DNA from: UBA6624 sp964517115 [NCBI: uncultured bacterium]
GTDB taxonomy: Bacteria; UBP7; UBA6624
NCBI GenBank assembly: GCA_964517115.1
Contig: CAZFBE010000018.1
Span: 1 to 19,897, forward strand
DNA: 19,897 nt
Direction: 5' to 3'
The position numbers and the translations under genes were made by a program. Positions 6,765 through 14,391 of this stretch are shown here, in pieces. Within the stretch, counting starts at the first letter, position 1. Each line of letters begins with the position of its first letter. The notes under the pieces are model-generated. The model saw nothing but the letters and a program-made list of their open reading frames with translations, searched no databases and was not told where the DNA came from.

Positions 6765-7898
6765 ATGAAGAATAATTTAAATTTAGCTTTCTTGTTTGGG
6801 ACAAGGCCTGAGTTGATAAAAATTGCACCAGTTTATAAAGATTTCATCAAAAATACAAGGCATCAAGGAATGCTCATTTCAACAGGACAGCACAAGGAGC
6901 AATTGGAAGAGAATTTTAAAATTTTCAAAATTGAACCAGATTTTGATTTGAAACTGATGAAGAAAAAACAACAATGGACCTCGTTTCTTATGGATTCAAT
7001 AACGAAGATTGAATCAAAACTAAGAGAAGTAAAACCCGACTGTCTGTTTGTTCAAGGGGACACTATTTCGGCACTTAGCGGAGCTATAGTCAGCAACTAT
7101 CTAAAAATACCTTTAGCGCATATAGAAGCAGGCTTAAGAACCCACTGCGAAGATCAACCTTTCCCTGAAGAGATAAATAGGGTTTTGATAGCCCAGATGG
7201 CAAACTTTAACTTTGCCCCAACACAAATTGCAAAAAACAACCTCCTAGAAGAGAGGGTCCCTGCAGAAAAAATATACCTTACTGGAAACACCGTTGTTGA
7301 TTCTGTTCATTATGTAAAAGTTAATAAATGTAAAAATTATCTCGAAAATGAAAAGGTTTTAATTACGCTACACAGACAAGACAGTATTCCCTTTTTAAAA
7401 GGGATGGTAAAAAAAATAGCTAATTTTGCAACACATAACAAAAATCTTGAATTTGTTTTTCCAATTCACCTAAACCCCTCAATAAGGAACATCGTTAAAC
7501 CCGTTCTTGGCTCGCTTAAGAATATAAGCATCATTGAACAAACAAATTATGAAAACCTATTAAGAATAATGCAAAAATCAATGTTTATTATCTCTGATTC
7601 AGGGGGGCTTCAAGAAGAAGCAGCAACATTGAATATTCCTTTAGCGATCGCAAGAGATTTTACAGAAAGAGAAGAAAGCATTGATGACAAAATATCCGTA
7701 TTGCTGGGGAGAGAAGAAGAAATTTTTGAAAAAAACCTTAATAATTTTTTTAACAAAATTCGAAAAAAACAAATTCATTTTAATGAAAACATTTACGGTG
7801 ATGGTCACGCTTCAAAAAGAATAACAAATATCATCAATGAATCTTACGGATACAAAACAGTACACAAAGATATCAATCCAGAATATAAAAACTTGTAA
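6765..7898 (+). CDS. wecB: UDP-N-acetylglucosamine 2-epimerase (WecB family)
   Basis: A 377-residue GT-B-fold epimerase converting UDP-GlcNAc to UDP-ManNAc, or acting on a related diacetamido sugar as WbpI does. Diagnostic blocks are FGTRPELIKIAPV (11-23), TGQHKEQL, QGDT with Asp99, HIEAGLRT with Glu121, FPEEINR at 133-139, and a TLHR His corresponding to the catalytic HRREN site (here HRQDS). The late SDSGGLQEEA and FTEREESID motifs form the UDP site. The gene is followed after 20 bases by a DegT aminotransferase, a pairing that suits synthesis of an amino sugar for surface polysaccharide. The exact sugar cannot be told. Confidence 0.9.
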   Translation: MKNNLNLAFLFGTRPELIKIAPVYKDFIKNTRHQGMLISTGQHKEQLEENFKIFKIEPDFDLKLMKKKQQWTSFLMDSITKIESKLREVKPDCLFVQGDTISALSGAIVSNYLKIPLAHIEAGLRTHCEDQPFPEEINRVLIAQMANFNFAPTQIAKNNLLEERVPAEKIYLTGNTVVDSVHYVKVNKCKNYLENEKVLITLHRQDSIPFLKGMVKKIANFATHNKNLEFVFPIHLNPSIRNIVKPVLGSLKNISIIEQTNYENLLRIMQKSMFIISDSGGLQEEAATLNIPLAIARDFTEREESIDDKISVLLGREEEIFEKNLNNFFNKIRKKQIHFNENIYGDGHASKRITNIINESYGYKTVHKDINPEYKNL

Positions 7899-7918
7899 AA
7901 AAATATTAAGATAAAAAC

Positions 7919-9043
7919 ATGTCTAAAAATTTATTCATCCCGCCAATAGACCTAAAAGAACAAACAGCCAGTATTCGATCAGATCTTGATAAAGCAATAG
8001 CACGTATATTGGATAAAGGAAATTTTGTTCTTGGTGAAGAAGTTGAATCCTTTGAAAAAGAAGCAGCAGAATACTTGCGAGTCAAGCATGCTGTGGGTCT
8101 CAATTCTGGAACAGATGCTCTTGTAATAGCTCTAAGGGCTTTGAATGTGGGGGAAGGTGATGAGGTTATAACCAGCCCATTTACTTTTTTTGCAACCGCT
8201 GAGGCAATATGCTTGGTTGGAGCTAATCCAGTTTTTGCAGATATCGAGGAAAATTCTTTTAACATTGACGTAGACGAAGTCAAAAAGCTGATAACAAAAA
8301 AAACAAAAGCAGTTATTCCAGTCCACCTTTATGGTCGAATTGCAGGTTCCAAAAATGAAAAAATTGATATGTCGGATTTAAAAGAAGCGTGTCAAGGTAT
8401 TCCAATAATCGAAGATGCATGTCAGGCTTTTGGTGCTGGAGATCCTCGAGCCGGAGGGCTTGGAAGCATTGGTTGTTTTTCTTTTTACCCAACTAAAAAC
8501 TTATCTGCTTTTGGAGATGGGGGGTTGCTTACAACAAATGACCCCGAAATTGCTCAAAAATCAAGAATGCTCAGACAGCATGGTGAAAAATCACGCTACA
8601 ACAATGAATTGCTTGGTTATAACAGCAGGCTTGATGCAATCCAGGCAGCAGTTTTACGAGTCAAGCTCAAACACATTAGCAAATGGAACCTACAAAGAAG
8701 AGAGGCTGCAAAAAGATATGAGGAACTCTTAAAAAGGACAGAGGGCATCCTTGTTCCTGAGATCACCTGTGGACATATTTTCCACCAATACACAGTGCGT
8801 ATCCTGGACATGAGCAGGGATGCCCTGAAAGAAGAGATGCAGAAAAGGGGGGTTGTCAGTATGGTGTACTACCCAATACCTGCAAACAAATTGCCTGTTT
8901 TTCAAAACAGGTTTCCAAGTTGCCCAATATCAGAAAAATTATCAAAAGAGGTTTTATCCCTTCCTATATGGCCAGAAATTAAACCAGAACAACAAAATCA
9001 AGTAGTTAAAGTTTTGCTGGATTCAATGAAGGCAATTTCCTGA
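7919..9043 (+). CDS. DegT/DnrJ/EryC1-family sugar aminotransferase
   Basis: A 374-residue PLP-dependent aminotransferase. The PLP lysine is Lys193 in YPTKNLSAFGDGG, Asp166 in IEDACQAFGA binds the pyridine nitrogen, and the N-terminal LNSGTDALVIALRAL block contacts the phosphate. NSRLDAIQAAVLRVKL completes the family signature. Such enzymes transfer an amino group to a keto-sugar nucleotide; by sequence look it resembles WbpE-type 3-amino enzymes. Neighbouring wecB supports a nucleotide-amino-sugar role, but the substrate is inferred only. Its stop overlaps the cstA start (TGATG), an unexpected coupling with a transporter. Confidence 0.9.
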   Translation: MSKNLFIPPIDLKEQTASIRSDLDKAIARILDKGNFVLGEEVESFEKEAAEYLRVKHAVGLNSGTDALVIALRALNVGEGDEVITSPFTFFATAEAICLVGANPVFADIEENSFNIDVDEVKKLITKKTKAVIPVHLYGRIAGSKNEKIDMSDLKEACQGIPIIEDACQAFGAGDPRAGGLGSIGCFSFYPTKNLSAFGDGGLLTTNDPEIAQKSRMLRQHGEKSRYNNELLGYNSRLDAIQAAVLRVKLKHISKWNLQRREAAKRYEELLKRTEGILVPEITCGHIFHQYTVRILDMSRDALKEEMQKRGVVSMVYYPIPANKLPVFQNRFPSCPISEKLSKEVLSLPIWPEIKPEQQNQVVKVLLDSMKAIS

Positions 9044-10689
9044 TGAATGCTTCGTTAATTGCAATTATTTCATTTTTTCTTCTACTGGCTTCCTATAGGT
9101 TTTATGGAAATTTCCTTAGGGAAAAAATATTTCAAATCAACAACAAGGAAAAATCCCCAGCTGTTGAAAGAGATGATGGTGTTGAGTATGTCCCAACAAA
9201 TAAATGGATTTTATTTGGTCACCAATTTGCAAGTATTGCGGGACTAGGGCCTATTGTCGGCCCTGCTATTGCTGTAATTTGGGGATGGGTTCCAGCTCTT
9301 CTTTGGGTTGTGCTTGGATCTATATTTATTGGAGGTGTTCATGATTTTGGAGCACTTGCAACAAGTTTGGATTACAAGGGAAGGGGTATTGGTGACATTA
9401 CAGAAGAAATCGTTGGAAAAAGGGCAAAAAATCTTTTTTTAATTATCATCTTCTTTTTGCTGGCTCTTGCAATGGGGGTTTTTGCAATACTGATAGCTGG
9501 ACTTTTTGGTAAATTTCATGAAGTAATAATTCCTGTTTTTGGCTTGATAGGAGTCGCAATGATTTTTGGAATTGCATTAAAAAAACTAGGTGTACCGCTT
9601 ATTCCAGCCTCCATTATCGGTGTGGGTTTAAATCTTGGTTTAATACTTGTAGGAATCCAAAATCCAGTTGAATGGGGAACATCTGAACAATGGATAACAA
9701 TATTGCTTGTTTATGCGATGTTTGCAAGCGTTTTACCTGTTTGGTTATTGTTGACCCCTAGAGATTATTTAAATTCATACAAACTTTATGTATTTTTAGG
9801 TGCAATTACATTGGGGTTATTTTTTGGCCAAGAAAAATTCCAAATGGTTGCTCCAGCAATACAACCCGTTGTTGAAGGAGCCCCTTCCATGTTCCCATTT
9901 TTGTTTATAACAATAGCCTGTGGGGCTATTTCTGGGTTCCACTGCCTTGTTTCAAGCGGAACAACAGTTAGGCAGCTGGAAAAAAGGACTGATAGTCAAA
10001 TGCTTGGTTATGGAGCCATGCTTTTAGAGGGAGCTTTTGCTGTTCTTGTCATACTTGCTTGCACTTCGGGTGTTGGCCAGGATTTTTGGAATAAAAACTA
10101 TGCAGCTTGGAACTCTATAGAAGGAGGAGCTCTATCTTCTTTCATTGTTGGCGGAGGAAACATGATCTCAAGCATTGGTCTTGATGTAACATTTTCTCAA
10201 ACATTTGTAGCTGTTGTAACGATAGCTTTTGCAATGACAACCCTGGATAGCGCAACAAGGCTTCTTCGATACAACGTTGAAGAGATTGGAAAATCCTTCA
10301 AGATTAAAAAATTGGGAAATAAATATATTGCTGGAATTGTTGCTGTTGTTTCAATAGCTTTTTTTGCATTCATGAAAATTGGAGGAAAGCCAGCAGGGTT
10401 AACCCTTTGGTCTCTTTTTGGAACAACCAATCAACTCCTTGGTGGTTTGGCCCTGCTTGTCATAACTGTTTGGTTGGCGAAGGCAAAAAAACCAACTTGG
10501 CTAACTTACTGGCCGATGATGTTCCTCTTTTCAATGACAATCTGGGCAATGGTTATTAATCTGAAAAATTTCTATACGGCACAACAATGGGAACCTCTTC
10601 TGGTTGGTCTTGGTATTTTTGTTCTTGCAATATTGATAATCCAAGAATCTTTTCAGGTCTTAAAAACAAAAAGAAAACTGGAAAAATAA
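9043..10689 (+). CDS. cstA: CstA-family transporter (carbon starvation protein A)
   Basis: A 548-residue polytopic inner-membrane protein with about 14-16 hydrophobic segments. Family landmarks are the YRFYG start, DGVEYVPTNKWILFGHQFASIAGLGPIVGP-type block, WVPALLWVVLGSIFIGGVHDF, the central SGFHCLVSSGTT segment, and LDSATRLLRY with FGTTNQLLGGLAL near the C-terminus. Studied members take up peptides or pyruvate on carbon limitation. It is shorter than E. coli CstA (about 700) but normal for the compact branch of the family. It starts within the stop of the aminotransferase gene (TGATG), so expression probably depends on upstream translation. It converges on the sulfotransferase gene with 11 bases between. 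Confidence 0.92.
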   Translation: MNASLIAIISFFLLLASYRFYGNFLREKIFQINNKEKSPAVERDDGVEYVPTNKWILFGHQFASIAGLGPIVGPAIAVIWGWVPALLWVVLGSIFIGGVHDFGALATSLDYKGRGIGDITEEIVGKRAKNLFLIIIFFLLALAMGVFAILIAGLFGKFHEVIIPVFGLIGVAMIFGIALKKLGVPLIPASIIGVGLNLGLILVGIQNPVEWGTSEQWITILLVYAMFASVLPVWLLLTPRDYLNSYKLYVFLGAITLGLFFGQEKFQMVAPAIQPVVEGAPSMFPFLFITIACGAISGFHCLVSSGTTVRQLEKRTDSQMLGYGAMLLEGAFAVLVILACTSGVGQDFWNKNYAAWNSIEGGALSSFIVGGGNMISSIGLDVTFSQTFVAVVTIAFAMTTLDSATRLLRYNVEEIGKSFKIKKLGNKYIAGIVAVVSIAFFAFMKIGGKPAGLTLWSLFGTTNQLLGGLALLVITVWLAKAKKPTWLTYWPMMFLFSMTIWAMVINLKNFYTAQQWEPLLVGLGIFVLAILIIQESFQVLKTKRKLEK

Positions 10690-10700
10690 AAAGAATCAGA

Positions 10701-11354
10701 TTATCTCTTAAACAGTTTGGAAAACGATTTTGACAACCTGATTTGAAGAGATTCAAATGTGGTAACCATTTTTTTTTCAGTTCCCCTAAACTGGCTTTTT
10801 GTTATTGAATCTTTTGCCATGGCGTTTTTTGCACATGATTCACTGTTGTACAAATTTCCTCTTCTCGGAAAAAGATGTTTTTGTAACTCATCTAACTTCG
10901 ATTTATTTATATTTATAATATCGCCAAAATCAAGATGAAAAACGTCTTCTTCTTCCTTCCACCGCTCGATAGCTTCGTAATCATATTTCGGAGGCATCCC
11001 CTTGCCCCTCTTGTAATCTTTTTTCCACCTTTTGGCTGATTCTCTTATCTCCTTTCCATCTCTTGTAATTAATATTTTTTTAAAATCTTTTAGAAGTTCG
11101 ACTTTTTTTTCACTATGCTCCAAATGGCTTACAGCAAGGCTTCCTTCTTCAATCAAGGTTAAAGTGTTTTCCAAGTGAGAATTAAAAGAATATTTTGATG
11201 GGTTCCTTGCAGATTCGTCAAGATTGTTTGGATCGTATTTTTCATACCTTTCTTCCCTTATATGCATATATGAATGTTTTATTCCAAACTCCACAAGAAG
11301 ATTCGCTAAAAGATATGTTCCTGATTTTGGTTGACTGATTATGAAGTATTTCAA
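10701..11354 (-). CDS. Small PAPS-dependent sulfotransferase
   Basis: A 217-residue P-loop sulfotransferase-fold protein, shorter than the usual 260-300. The 5'-phosphosulfate loop is SQPKSGTYLL (7-16, Lys10). VSHLEH holds a candidate catalytic His77. KILITRDGKEIRESAKRW carries the 3'-phosphate pair Arg98 and Ser106, eight residues apart as in eukaryotic SULT enzymes. The C-terminus is basic and may be membrane- or polymer-associated. It is the last gene of an overlapping trio with a nucleotidyltransferase and an adenylylsulfate-kinase-like gene, which could supply the PAPS donor. The acceptor is unknown, with a glycan or lipid headgroup likely. Confidence 0.82.
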   Translation of the reverse strand: MKYFIISQPKSGTYLLANLLVEFGIKHSYMHIREERYEKYDPNNLDESARNPSKYSFNSHLENTLTLIEEGSLAVSHLEHSEKKVELLKDFKKILITRDGKEIRESAKRWKKDYKRGKGMPPKYDYEAIERWKEEEDVFHLDFGDIININKSKLDELQKHLFPRRGNLYNSESCAKNAMAKDSITKSQFRGTEKKMVTTFESLQIRLSKSFSKLFKR

Positions 11355-11755
11355 AATTCTCCCTTTTTTCTCATTGATTTTCTAATCTCCGTGGCACTTA
11401 TAGAATGTACCTTTTTCCCAAGATCATGTTCTGTAAAAGTGTATCCAACACCACGACCATATGAGATGTCAACGATATTTGGGACCTGCATTATGATGTA
11501 ATCTTTCCCTTCTTTAAAATTGCTTTTATTCAAACCCTTGATAATCCCTTTGCAAACTTCATCAAAATCAAAAGGGTTGTCATCTTGGCCCGGAACTCTC
11601 TCGTTCGCCTCTTTGTCTTTTGGCACTTTGCGGACCATTATTAAAACCTGGCCTGTAATAGCATGACAACGTTTAAAAAGCTCTTGGTGCCCTTTGTGCC
11701 ATGGTTGCCATCTGCCAAGCATTTCTACTGTTGGCTTTTTCCAATCAAAACTCAT
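11351..11755 (-). CDS. HxGH nucleotidyltransferase of the sulfation cassette
   Basis: A 134-residue minimal nucleotidyltransferase. GRWQPWHKGH (14-23) carries the HxGH pair His20/His23 and SISATEIR (118-125) is the family's ISxTxIR signature. NPFDFDEV and VPNIVDI resemble the NPF and IPDI blocks of archaeal-type NMN adenylyltransferases. It would join an NTP to a phosphorylated or anionic small molecule. Genes on both sides act on APS or PAPS, so sulfate adenylylation is a tempting guess, but the residues look more like NMNAT/cytidylyltransferases than ATP sulfurylase. It overlaps the kinase gene by 11 bases and the sulfotransferase gene by 4. Confidence 0.8.
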   Translation of the reverse strand: MSFDWKKPTVEMLGRWQPWHKGHQELFKRCHAITGQVLIMVRKVPKDKEANERVPGQDDNPFDFDEVCKGIIKGLNKSNFKEGKDYIIMQVPNIVDISYGRGVGYTFTEHDLGKKVHSISATEIRKSMRKKGEF

Positions 11756-12164
11756 TTATCGCACCTGCCACTATGTCAATATGCTTTTCTGCATTTTTTT
11801 CTGTAATTAAATAATCAACCTTTAACGGAGGCTCAAATATCTTGTTTGTATCTTCGTATCTTCCTTCGCTGATTGTGTTAACCCAAACAACATAATCAGC
11901 ATTGAAGTGAGCCCTTGTCTCCTTTGTTGGGCAAATAAAATCACATACAGACGTTCTTCCATTCTCTTTTTCAAACATGCTGTATATTTTCATCCTTCTA
12001 GACTGCCTCATCCTGCCCTCATCTGAGAAATCCCAATCATTAGACATTTTTCTTAATTTATCTGCATTGAAATAAGCACAGCCCAATTTTGCTGTTAACC
12101 TTTCGGAAAAATATGTTTTTCCAGAACCTGGCAAACCCATTACCAAAATTCTTAAAGGCTTCAT
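11745..12164 (-). CDS. Adenylylsulfate-kinase-like P-loop kinase (CysC-like)
   Basis: A 139-residue P-loop kinase. Walker A is GLPGSGKT at 10-17. YFNADKLRKM corresponds to the LDGDNVR substrate loop, NDWDFSDEGR to the NRDLGFSxxDR block, and DFICPTKETR to the ISPYxxxR strand-turn of CysC. GRYEDTNKIFEPP replaces the longer KGLYxxAxxGxIxxFTGIDxxYE lid, which explains the length below the usual 170-200. If it is a true APS kinase it makes PAPS from APS and ATP. It is the first gene of the overlapping trio and so likely supplies the sulfotransferase. A kinase for another nucleotide-like substrate is possible. Confidence 0.78.
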   Translation of the reverse strand: MKPLRILVMGLPGSGKTYFSERLTAKLGCAYFNADKLRKMSNDWDFSDEGRMRQSRRMKIYSMFEKENGRTSVCDFICPTKETRAHFNADYVVWVNTISEGRYEDTNKIFEPPLKVDYLITEKNAEKHIDIVAGAINEF

Positions 12165-12206
12165 TCACGAGATTCTAACTCTTAGGGAAACCTTGGTTTG
12201 AATAAT

Positions 12207-12237
12207 GTTAAAAAGGGAGGTCTCCCTCCCTTTTAAC
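12207..12237 (-). terminator. Strong hairpin terminator
   Basis: A 13-bp stem with one bulged A and a TCTC loop: GTT-AAAAGGGAGG pairs with CCTCCCTTTT-AAC. On the minus strand the descending arm ends in CCTCCC followed by five T, a rho-independent signal 15 bases after the stop of the helical protein gene. It insulates that gene from the sulfation cassette downstream. It is the clearest terminator in the window. Confidence 0.85.
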
Positions 12238-12252
12238 GAAATGTAAATAGAG

Positions 12253-12798
12253 CTACTCGTTAAGAGCGTCTACTTGTTCGATAGTTGTACCCATCCAACC
12301 ATCTACAGCAGCTTGAATATCTTGCACCGCTGTGTTCATAGGTGCTGCCTCCCTCCAGGCAGTAAATAATCCTTCTAATGCACCATGTACATCGTTCGGG
12401 TTATTAACAAGATAATTTATAGCATTTGTTAATGCTGAAACAGCCATTCTCAACATTTCACCAATGTTAGCTTGAGCTTCGGCAGGAAAAAGATTTTCGG
12501 ACATCTCTGCCGCCCAGGTAATTCTGCTTTTGCTCTGCTCGATCAGTGAAGTTGATGCAGAAACACTCTGCTCAATAGCTCCAACAACTTCAATCTGTGC
12601 ATCCATCATTGAACTTAGCTTTTCACCAACATCCCCTACAGCAGTTCTGTATTCAACAAGAATTCCGTCAACCTGGCCTGTCATTGCATCTGCGCTCATG
12701 ATGTAATTCGCCGATGCGTCAAGGACCTTCCACATACCAATTGCCAAAACCACAAAAAGAGCAGTCTGTGCTAAAGTTTTTAATTTGTCTATAGACAT
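12253..12798 (-). CDS. Membrane-anchored helical protein of unknown family
   Basis: A 181-residue protein that I do not recognise. I chose the ATG at 12798 because AGGAGG lies eight bases upstream; a longer frame from 12825 would run through that site. One transmembrane segment (about residues 11-27) follows a short basic start. About 150 residues of predicted helix come next, rich in Ala, Ser, Glu, Gln and Met, with no Cys and heptad-like spacing at about 55-105. A helical C-terminal part after PNDVHG ends in TIEQVDALNE. The region resembles a periplasmic coiled-coil sensor or scaffold, but there is no HAMP or methyl-accepting motif. The optimal ribosome site, a dedicated terminator and base use richer in G and C than its neighbours suggest high expression. 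Confidence 0.75.
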   Translation of the reverse strand: MSIDKLKTLAQTALFVVLAIGMWKVLDASANYIMSADAMTGQVDGILVEYRTAVGDVGEKLSSMMDAQIEVVGAIEQSVSASTSLIEQSKSRITWAAEMSENLFPAEAQANIGEMLRMAVSALTNAINYLVNNPNDVHGALEGLFTAWREAAPMNTAVQDIQAAVDGWMGTTIEQVDALNE

Positions 12799-12825
12799 AG
12801 TAATACCTCCTAATAATACGCCCAC

Positions 12826-12945
12826 AAAATCTCGTCAGGATTATGAAGGCTCGTTCCCCAAAAAGGGTAACTAAACTGTATACCTTCAAAAGAGAAGATA
12901 AGTTTCCTTAAATTTACAGATTTTTTTTAACTTAAAATAACAATC
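12826..12945. other. Divergent intergenic region
   Basis: The longest gene-free stretch in the window separates the helical protein gene from the PhoD-type phosphatase gene. It contains the AGGAGG-preceded leader of the former, an A/T-rich tract just before the latter, and the short sequence TTGAAGGTATACAG on the minus strand, which contains -35- and -10-like hexamers in unsuitable spacing. I find no confident promoter, operator or repeat. Confidence 0.5.
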
Positions 12946-14376
12946 ATGATTAAAAAATATTCTTTATTACTGGTTTTTATTTTCTCGTTTAATTTTACAA
13001 ATATCAAAACAACAGAATTCCCTGAAAAAATAATTACGAAAATTGCTTTTGGGTCTTGTGCAAATCAAAATATGAAACAAGAAATATGGTCAGCTGTTAA
13101 TTCTTGGAATCCTGATGTATTCATGTTTGTAGGAGATAATGTTTATGGTGATACGGAAGATATGGAGCACCTTCAAAAACAATACGAGAAACTTGGAGAA
13201 AAGCCTGGCTATAAAGAACTGAAGGAAAACTCTCTCGTTATCGCAACCTGGGATGATCATGATTATGGCATCGATGATGGTGGTCTTGAATACCCTAAAA
13301 AAGAAGAATCTAAAAAAGTAATGTTGAATTTTTTTGAAGAGCCAGAAAACTCTGAAAGATGGGATCACCCTGGCATCTATCACTCATATCTTTTTGGACC
13401 TGAGGACAAAAGGGTCCAAATCATCCTTTTGGATGTAAGAACTTTCCGAACAAGGCTTTCTTCAGCAGGCAGAACTGAGCGTATGTCTCAAAGATTTATG
13501 GGGTCGTACACGCCAACAGCAAAAGAAACTGACACAATGCTTGGAGAAGAGCAATGGGAATGGCTTGAAAAACAATTAAAGATACCGGCAAAAATCAGGC
13601 TGTTTGGTATGAGTACTCAATTTTTGGTTGAATTTAATGGATGGGAAGCTTGGGCAAATATGCCTCTTGAAAGAGAGAGGATGATCCAATTGATAAAAAG
13701 AACAGAAGCTGAAGGCGTTATATTTTTAAGTGGAGATACGCATTGGGCTGAACTTTCCATGACTGAAGAAGAAGGCCTTTATCCCCTCTATGACCTAACG
13801 TCAAGCGGATTAACAAACGTTTGGAGCGGAGTTGCCCCTAATTGGAACAGAATCAAAAAACCTTTCCTTGATAAAAATTTTGGAACTGTTGAAATTGAAT
13901 GGGGAGAAAAAGATACAAAAATCACATTGGGAATAGCCAACATCGAAGGAGAGACGCAGCTTAATCACCCTCTTCATTTAAGCAGTCTGAAGACTCAAGA
14001 AAATACACTTGAAAAGAAACTTTTCAACTCTTCTATATATAGAAACATATTCACCCCAAAATTTGAAGGGCAATGGGATTCCTCTTATGGGTTAATGAAG
14101 ATTGAAAAAGTAAAAAAGAAAGGAAAGATTTATTATGAAGGGGTGTATACAAACCCAGAAACCGGGCTAGAAGTTGGTAGATTCACTGGAGAAATGACAA
14201 GAAAAGATGACCAAAAAGTATTGAAAGCAACCTGGCAAAATGATTCCTCCAACCCAAATACCGGGGAGGTTTACTTCTCTTTAAGCAGAAATGGAGGCTT
14301 TATGTTTGGGAAATGGAAATTTTCAGACGAAAAACAATATCGTTATTCTTGGTCAGCAGAAAGAATCACCCACTGA
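12946..14376 (+). CDS. Secreted PhoD-type phosphatase with extra C-terminal domain
   Basis: A 476-residue metallophosphatase, exported by an N-terminal signal peptide (KK, then hydrophobic to about residue 20). PhoD-family metal motifs are FGSCAN (35-40), FVGDNVYGDTED from 61, TWDDHDYG (101-108) and LSGDTHWAE (261-269). These enzymes hydrolyse phosphate mono- or diesters outside the cytoplasm, giving phosphate in scarcity. Beyond about residue 370 there is an additional roughly 100-residue beta-rich segment. It opens with FEGQWDSSYG and ends with GGFMFGKWKF plus a Trp-rich tail; I do not recognise it as part of core PhoD. No Pho box was identified. It converges on the SMUG1 gene 15 bases downstream. 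Confidence 0.88.
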   Translation: MIKKYSLLLVFIFSFNFTNIKTTEFPEKIITKIAFGSCANQNMKQEIWSAVNSWNPDVFMFVGDNVYGDTEDMEHLQKQYEKLGEKPGYKELKENSLVIATWDDHDYGIDDGGLEYPKKEESKKVMLNFFEEPENSERWDHPGIYHSYLFGPEDKRVQIILLDVRTFRTRLSSAGRTERMSQRFMGSYTPTAKETDTMLGEEQWEWLEKQLKIPAKIRLFGMSTQFLVEFNGWEAWANMPLERERMIQLIKRTEAEGVIFLSGDTHWAELSMTEEEGLYPLYDLTSSGLTNVWSGVAPNWNRIKKPFLDKNFGTVEIEWGEKDTKITLGIANIEGETQLNHPLHLSSLKTQENTLEKKLFNSSIYRNIFTPKFEGQWDSSYGLMKIEKVKKKGKIYYEGVYTNPETGLEVGRFTGEMTRKDDQKVLKATWQNDSSNPNTGEVYFSLSRNGGFMFGKWKFSDEKQYRYSWSAERITH

Positions 14377-14391
14377 AGAATCACCCTGCCT

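Noticed and set aside
11351-11755. Calling the nucleotidyltransferase an ATP sulfurylase
   Set aside because: The ATP sulfurylase signature QxRNPxHxxHE is absent; GRWQPWHKGH fits the general NMNAT/cytidylyltransferase class better.
13090-13383. 97-residue minus-strand frame rich in Phe and Ile
   Set aside because: It is antisense to conserved PhoD motifs and its phenylalanine-rich composition is typical of the antisense of Lys/Glu codons.
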